Below, piece after piece: positions 3,356 through 7,066 of a stretch of 7,066 bases of DNA. The position numbers and the translations under genes were made by a program. Within the stretch, counting starts at the first letter, position 1. The number at the start of each line of letters is the position of its first letter. The notes below the pieces were generated by a model. The model saw only the letters and a list, made by a program, of their open reading frames with translations. It searched no databases and was not told the DNA's origin. Source of the DNA: Candidatus Gastranaerophilales bacterium (GTDB taxonomy: Bacteria > Cyanobacteriota > Vampirovibrionia > Gastranaerophilales > Gastranaerophilaceae); NCBI GenBank assembly GCA_910588555.1, contig CAJUPC010000047.1, positions 1-7,066 on the forward strand, in the 5' to 3' direction.

Positions 3356-4642
3356 ATGATACCCGCACTTACGGCTAGCAATATATATTCAAGACTTGGA
3401 AGCGATTCCTCATTATTACCCCTTGCAATCAAAGACATTGCCAATAGTACCGGCTTGACTGCAGGTTCTTATATTACAGGCAAGGATGTTGAAAGCAAAG
3501 ACAGATTTATAGACGAATTCGGAACTCAGGCTATTTGGCTCGGAGGTATTCCGTTTTTCAAAAAACTTACTGACCTTACATTATACAAACTTTTAAAAGT
3601 TGACTCAAAGTTTGATGTAAGAAACCTTAAAAATAAAGAAATATTAGCAAAAGCTATTGAAAAAGCTCCGACCGAAGAGATTAGAAAAAGTATTATCAGA
3701 GCTGCTGAAAACCCAAAATATATGAAAAATCTTGCGATGATTAAATTCGCATTTTCAACTCTTGCAGCAATAGGAACTTATACCGGACTTACAAAATTTA
3801 GACAAAAATATAGACTTCAAGAAGCCAAAGAAAAATTGGGACAAAACAAAACTCCACTTTATACCCAAAAAACTCCAAAAGCTTTTGAAGAAGTAAGCAG
3901 TTCAAAAAAATCAGACAAAAACATTTCATTCGGCGGCTCAATACAAGATTTCATGTTTAACCCGGTTAAAAACCTTATGATTTTGGACGGTTCAATTACT
4001 GCTGAAAGACTTGCAAGCTCTGAAAGCAAACAGGAATTTATCAATTATACAATCAAAGAAGGCGGTACATGGTTATTCATGTACTTTGCTGGCGACATGA
4101 TTAAGAAACATCTTGAAAACAAATCTAAAGTTCCTATCAAACTAGACTCAAAAATCATCGAAAGCAAGGAACTGAAAGAAGCTATTAAAGGCAATACAAT
4201 AAAAACAAGCCTTGATGAATATTCTAAACTTATCGGCAATGAGGCAAAAGATATAGACGTCTATAACTTTATCCACGAAAACCCCGATAATTTTATTGTA
4301 AAAATGGCTAAAAAATCGAAGCTTATCAAAACATTAAAAAAATCGGAAACGATTGATACAAGAGCGTATATTGATATTGATGACTTCAAAAACCTGAAAA
4401 ATAATATTGAAGAATTGTATAAAAAAGCTCCGAAAGAAAATATTGAAGATTATTTGAATAAAGTAATCAAATCAAAAAGATTATCAGTATTGAAAAACAT
4501 GGGAATATGCATAGGCGCTTTGGGAATAGCAGTACCTGCAATAATGATAGCAAGCAGATACATTTTGCCGAATAACAAAGAATACAAAGTAATGGAAACG
4601 GCAAGAAATCAAAAGGCTCAAGAAAGTGCTAAAATGGCTTGA
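3356..4642 (+). CDS. lineage-specific membrane protein of unknown function
   Basis: A 428-aa protein with a clear Shine-Dalgarno (AAAGGA, 3345-3350, 5-nt spacer). I do not recognise a named domain. Hydrophobic segments lie near residues 57-69 (short), 125-145, 235-248 and 381-404; the last is the most convincing transmembrane helix, followed by a short charged tail. Between them are lysine-rich soluble stretches (150-190, 250-375), and a KNISFGGSIQDFMFNPVKNL motif is at 188-207. The N-terminus is not a typical signal peptide. All 12 arginines are AGA, typical of a native AT-rich gene. It is alone on the plus strand behind an elaborate leader, and its last 25 bp overlap the 3' end of the convergent flavoprotein gene. 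Its family appears confined to this bacterial lineage, as far as I can recall; function cannot be inferred. Confidence 0.8.
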   Translation: MIPALTASNIYSRLGSDSSLLPLAIKDIANSTGLTAGSYITGKDVESKDRFIDEFGTQAIWLGGIPFFKKLTDLTLYKLLKVDSKFDVRNLKNKEILAKAIEKAPTEEIRKSIIRAAENPKYMKNLAMIKFAFSTLAAIGTYTGLTKFRQKYRLQEAKEKLGQNKTPLYTQKTPKAFEEVSSSKKSDKNISFGGSIQDFMFNPVKNLMILDGSITAERLASSESKQEFINYTIKEGGTWLFMYFAGDMIKKHLENKSKVPIKLDSKIIESKELKEAIKGNTIKTSLDEYSKLIGNEAKDIDVYNFIHENPDNFIVKMAKKSKLIKTLKKSETIDTRAYIDIDDFKNLKNNIEELYKKAPKENIEDYLNKVIKSKRLSVLKNMGICIGALGIAVPAIMIASRYILPNNKEYKVMETARNQKAQESAKMA

Positions 4643-5730
4643 CTTGCAACATATCCAGTTGACCAGCAGTTTTGAAGGTTAAAACCGCCGCAAAAACCGT
4701 CAATGTCCATAACCTCTCCGCAAAAATAAATACCTTTATGCAGTTTTGATTCCATAGTTTTCGGGTTAATCTCATTCAAATCAACACCGCCTGCGGTTAC
4801 AACTTCGCCGTCGGGCACGGTTCCCACTGCCGTTACGGTAAAATTCTGAAATTTATCAAGAATTCTGTCGCGTGTCTTACCGTCAATTCTGTGACACTTT
4901 TCATCAGGATTAATTTTCAAATCTTTCAATACAAATTCTGCAAACGATTTCGGCACATAATCAGACAGTAAATTTTTAATACTTTTATGCGAATTTTCGT
5001 TCAATGCACTCTGTAAATCTATATCGCCGACAAAATTAAAACTCAAATTATACGGAAATTTGTCACGCGCTTTTAAAGACGAAATCTTGTAAACAGCAGG
5101 CCCTGAAACTCCTTTATGAGTGAACAAAACATCGTTAATACTGACACCGCTTATTGACGAAAAATCCTCACGCGTTACAAGCCCTGTCAAAGCGGGTTTC
5201 GGCTCAATTATTTTATGACCTGAAAGTTTAATAAGTTCATACGAAGCATGTCCGCCCGTTGAGATTACGACATAATCTGCTTTATGCGCACCCATATCCG
5301 TCACAACAGAAAATCCGTCATTAATCCTTAAAACTTTTTCTTTAACAAATTTAACCTTATTCAAAGCTTTCAAAAACTTTTCTCTGACATCTTTTGCACT
5401 GTTTGACCCGGGAAAAATCCGCATGTCGTCTTGAATATATGTATTCACACCTATTTTTTCAAAAAACTCAACCGTATCAGCCGTAGAGAATTTTGAAAAA
5501 ACAGAATAAAGAAACTTTTCACCGCGCGGGTAATTTTTAGCAAGCTCTTTAAAATCATATTCTGCATGACAAAGATTACATCTGCCGCCGCCTGTTGGCA
5601 AAAGAGTTCTCAACGGCGATGAAAAATCAAAAACGGTTACATCAAAATCGTTTTGCAAAAAATACGCACAAATACATCCTGCAGGTCCTCCGCCTACAAT
5701 TGCGACTTTAGATTTCGACTCTTGTGCCAT
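4618..5730 (-). CDS. HI0933/BaiN-type FAD-dependent flavoprotein (NAD(P)/FAD oxidoreductase)
   Basis: This 370-aa protein is a member of the HI0933/YhiN/BaiN flavoprotein family (aminoacetone-oxidase-like). The FAD-binding Rossmann motif is GGGPAG (13-18). Family signatures are TGGGRCN (46-52), FTHKGVSGPAV (203-213), VTAGGV (311-316) and GIYFCGEVMDIDGFCGGFNLQ (333-353). It is shorter than the usual 390-420 residues, partly because the stretch after STGG (157-160) lacks the normal S.P..G.TGDG segment. The biological substrate of most members is unknown; BaiN of clostridia acts on bile-acid intermediates, which cannot be transferred here. The ATG lies within the last codons of folK (23-nt overlap) without its own Shine-Dalgarno, so translation is probably coupled to folK. 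Its end overlaps the convergent 428-aa gene by 25 bp. Confidence 0.88.
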   Translation of the reverse strand: MAQESKSKVAIVGGGPAGCICAYFLQNDFDVTVFDFSSPLRTLLPTGGGRCNLCHAEYDFKELAKNYPRGEKFLYSVFSKFSTADTVEFFEKIGVNTYIQDDMRIFPGSNSAKDVREKFLKALNKVKFVKEKVLRINDGFSVVTDMGAHKADYVVISTGGHASYELIKLSGHKIIEPKPALTGLVTREDFSSISGVSINDVLFTHKGVSGPAVYKISSLKARDKFPYNLSFNFVGDIDLQSALNENSHKSIKNLLSDYVPKSFAEFVLKDLKINPDEKCHRIDGKTRDRILDKFQNFTVTAVGTVPDGEVVTAGGVDLNEINPKTMESKLHKGIYFCGEVMDIDGFCGGFNLQNCWSTGYVASQAILALS

Positions 5731-6211
5731 ACAAAAACACCATTTCGGGATTTTCTAAGTCATTATGAAGCTCTGATATAGTTTTATGCAGAACAGGATG
5801 TTCAAAATTCGGTATTAATTCCAATAACGGAACAAGCGTAAATGCTCTCAAATGAACATACTTATGCGGAATAATCAAATTTTCTTCATTAATAATATCT
5901 TTATTATAAAATAAAATATCTATATCAATAGTTCTGTCAATATAGCCGTTTTCAGAGCGTTTTCTGCCAAGTTGATTTTCAATCCTCAAACATTCTTCCA
6001 ATAATTTTTGCGGCGCAAGAGAAGTTTTAACCTCTAAAACCGCATTAACAAACCAGTTTTCAGAATCCATACCCCACGGCTCTGTTTCATAAAAAGCAGA
6101 AGTTCTGATAAGCGTAATCCCTTCACAAGCACCAAGAAGACTTGCCGCCTGCTGAACATATCCTATGCGGTCTCCGAAATTAGAACCTAAACTCAAATAA
6201 ACTATTGCCAT
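5708..6211 (-). CDS. folK: 2-amino-4-hydroxy-6-hydroxymethyldihydropteridine pyrophosphokinase (HPPK)
   Basis: FolK transfers pyrophosphate from ATP to 6-hydroxymethyl-7,8-dihydropterin, the step before dihydropteroate synthase in folate synthesis, in the cytoplasm. The 167-aa length is typical. Motifs in order: YLSLGSNFGDR (5-15), YETEPWG (41-47), NWFVNAV (52-58), the HPPK signature DRTIDIDIL (92-100) with metal-binding D96 and D98, and IIPHKYVHLRAFTLVPLLEL (113-132). The promoter lies directly upstream, with the predicted RNA start at the ATG, so the message is probably leaderless. It is followed by, and overlaps by 23 nt, the flavoprotein gene, forming a two-gene operon. No other folate genes are in the window. 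Identification is firm. Confidence 0.95.
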   Translation of the reverse strand: MAIVYLSLGSNFGDRIGYVQQAASLLGACEGITLIRTSAFYETEPWGMDSENWFVNAVLEVKTSLAPQKLLEECLRIENQLGRKRSENGYIDRTIDIDILFYNKDIINEENLIIPHKYVHLRAFTLVPLLELIPNFEHPVLHKTISELHNDLENPEMVFLYGTRVEI

Positions 6212-6217
6212 ACCAGT

Positions 6218-6246
6218 ATTTTAAGGGTTTTGAGCCATTATGTCAA
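6218..6246 (-). promoter_or_regulatory. consensus promoter of folK, leaderless start
   Basis: A perfect -35 TTGACA (6246-6241), a 17-nt spacer and -10 TAAAAT (6223-6218). The -10 ends 6 nt before the folK ATG at 6211, placing the predicted RNA start at the A of the ATG. No Shine-Dalgarno is present. Confidence 0.75.
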
Positions 6247-6274
6247 TATATTTGTAAAGCTGTGTATAATAAGT

Positions 6275-6306
6275 AAAAAGGTGGGAACGCTGTCGCTTTT
6301 CCCACC
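6275..6306 (-). terminator. intrinsic terminator of the pilin-like gene
   Basis: On the minus strand, GGTGGGAA (6306-6299) pairs with TTCCCACC (6287-6280) around an 11-nt loop and is followed by five T residues (6279-6275). It lies 33 nt past the stop at 6340. If the gene end is a DGR variable region, this hairpin is also where a homing cruciform would be expected; the sequence alone does not show that role. Confidence 0.75.
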
Positions 6307-6339
6307 CTACATAACTTATCGTCCTAAATCTTTATGCGA

Positions 6340-7066
6340 TTACTCAGCTATGCACAGCCCCAAACTGTCGGAGTCGAGACGCATGTTAGTGTTCCAGTAC
6401 GTTGCCGTGGTGCCGAAGTACCTGCGGAACGCGCTAGTCGCGTCGAACACATCACCTGACCAAACATAGAAGGACGGTTCAGGAAGACCTAGTTCAGAGG
6501 CTTTGCCGTTGTATTTGAGGTTTTCTACATGATCTTTAGCACCAACACTTGGATTGCCTTCGTAAAGGAGAGAAGCTATCTTTCCAAGGTCTGCCAAGGT
6601 GGGCATGTTCTGTACGCCTCCACATTGTTTAACAGCTCCAGCCCAATAATCGTCATTATAAAGACATGATTTTATCCCGAGTTTACCTTCTGCTACTGCT
6701 GCTTGACATTCGGCTTTTGTCATCGGTGTAGGACTAAACGGAGCGCCAAAACATCTGCCATTTATTTCCAGTGCGCAAGCACTTCCTAAACCATTAGCGT
6801 TAAATGCCACAACATCTTTTCTAAACGTATTTGGTCTTCCATTACCGTTGATTTCAAATACCGCCGCAACACATCCGGCTGTCGCGTTACTTTCAGGTTT
6901 ACCGTTACTGGTTGACCAACCATAAGTTTTCATCGGGTCTAATGACTCACATTTTTTATTGTAGTTTAAAATCATTGGTGTGCCGTCAGCGGTAATAATT
7001 CCAACATTGTTACTTGAATAATCATGTGTATCATCATCTTTCATTTTTAATTGCTTACCGGTTTTT
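6340..7066 (-). CDS. type IV pilin-like / pseudopilin surface protein, C-terminal part, cut by window edge
   Basis: The frame stays open through the window edge: codons KTGKQLK precede the Met at 7044, so that Met is internal and the prepilin N-terminus lies outside. Numbering from that Met, FEINGNGRPNTFRKDVVAF (63-81) matches the D.NG...PN..G.D.F segment of pseudopilin-like proteins, and several cysteines (C32, C58, C90, C98, C113, C127, C141) suggest disulphides in an exported protein. Residues 130-195 include the WAGAVKQCGG and LPEPSFYVWSG stretches. The last 36 residues (199-234), rich in F/Y/T/N/D/R, end in LGLCIAE. Codon use changes sharply there (see the variable-repeat entry). It probably forms part of a surface pilus or displayed fibre with a diversified tip; the pilin assignment rests on the internal motif, since the N-terminal cleavage site is not visible. 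Confidence 0.75.
   Translation of the reverse strand, partial: KTGKQLKMKDDDTHDYSSNNVGIITADGTPMILNYNKKCESLDPMKTYGWSTSNGKPESNATAGCVAAVFEINGNGRPNTFRKDVVAFNANGLGSACALEINGRCFGAPFSPTPMTKAECQAAVAEGKLGIKSCLYNDDYWAGAVKQCGGVQNMPTLADLGKIASLLYEGNPSVGAKDHVENLKYNGKASELGLPEPSFYVWSGDVFDATSAFRRYFGTTATYWNTNMRLDSDSLGLCIAE
6343..6450 (-). repeat. candidate DGR variable repeat (VR) at the 3' end of the pilin-like gene
   Basis: The last 36 sense codons have 29 ending in G or C, 17 of them NNC (TTC, GAC, AGC, TTC, CGC, TAC, TTC, GGC, ACC, TAC, AAC, AAC and so on). Nearly all could arise from AAC by changing the two adenines, the product expected of adenine mutagenesis by a diversity-generating retroelement. GC is about 59% over 6351-6450, against 43-48% in the next 200 bp of the same gene. 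Placement at the extreme 3' end of a surface-protein gene is also typical. No template repeat or reverse transcriptase is in the window. The upstream boundary is approximate. Confidence 0.6.

Noticed and set aside
3859..4239. Two minus-strand open frames inside the 428-aa gene
   Set aside because: Both are antisense shadows of a well-supported plus-strand gene with a good Shine-Dalgarno; their peptides resemble no protein.
6230..6469. 79-codon plus-strand frame opposite the end of the pilin-like gene
   Set aside because: It crosses the folK promoter, the terminator hairpin and the antisense of the variable region, with no ribosome binding site.
7042..7044. Met at 7044 as the true start of the pilin-like protein
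   Set aside because: The frame stays open to the window edge, no ribosome binding site precedes it, and the prepilin N-terminus expected for the family would be missing.

Overview
The window looks like AT-rich chromosomal DNA from an uncultured gut-type bacterium of the non-photosynthetic cyanobacterial sister lineage (Gastranaerophilales / Vampirovibrionia, formerly Melainabacteria). This is an inference from three things: a tRNA-Glu 3' half whose anticodon loop, T-arm and TGGGGGT-A-CCA acceptor strand look cyanobacterial; a cysteine-rich pilin-like protein of a type I associate with that group; and a conserved-looking membrane protein with an ISFGG motif that I cannot place elsewhere. No database search was possible.

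Positions 1-1761 are the right end of an integrated mobile element. It ends in a 47-bp 3' fragment of tRNA-Glu(UUC) with no 5' half, the usual scar of a tyrosine recombinase that inserts into a tRNA gene. The visible cargo is defensive. A SIR2-like NADase-type gene, cut by the left edge, is divergent from an Abi-family HEPN protein (AbiF-like). The stop codon of the AbiF-like gene lies inside a compact two-stem RNA structure, which I take to be the AbiF-associated non-coding RNA. A 64-aa GGARPGAGRKP/ribbon-helix-helix-like protein and short direct repeats lie next to the att site.

Positions 1762-6340 are host chromosome. A shared terminator is followed by a secreted protein with two TonB-C-like domains (minus strand). 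A 411-bp intergenic region then holds divergent promoters, a tiny leaderless ORF, a strong terminator, further small ORFs and a folded leader, all upstream of a 428-aa multi-segment membrane protein (plus strand). That gene converges on, and overlaps, a folK-flavoprotein operon (minus strand).

Positions 6340-7066 hold the 3' part of a pilin-like gene. Its last 36 codons switch abruptly to NNC/NNG codons and about 59% GC. This is the signature expected of a variable repeat of a diversity-generating retroelement (DGR); the reverse transcriptase and template repeat would lie outside the window.

Across the window, several genes have a good -10 box ending 6-7 nt before the ATG and no Shine-Dalgarno sequence (607, 2938, 3018, 6211, perhaps 445). 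Leaderless transcription therefore seems common here, whereas the 1386, 3228 and 3356 starts have normal ribosome binding sites.
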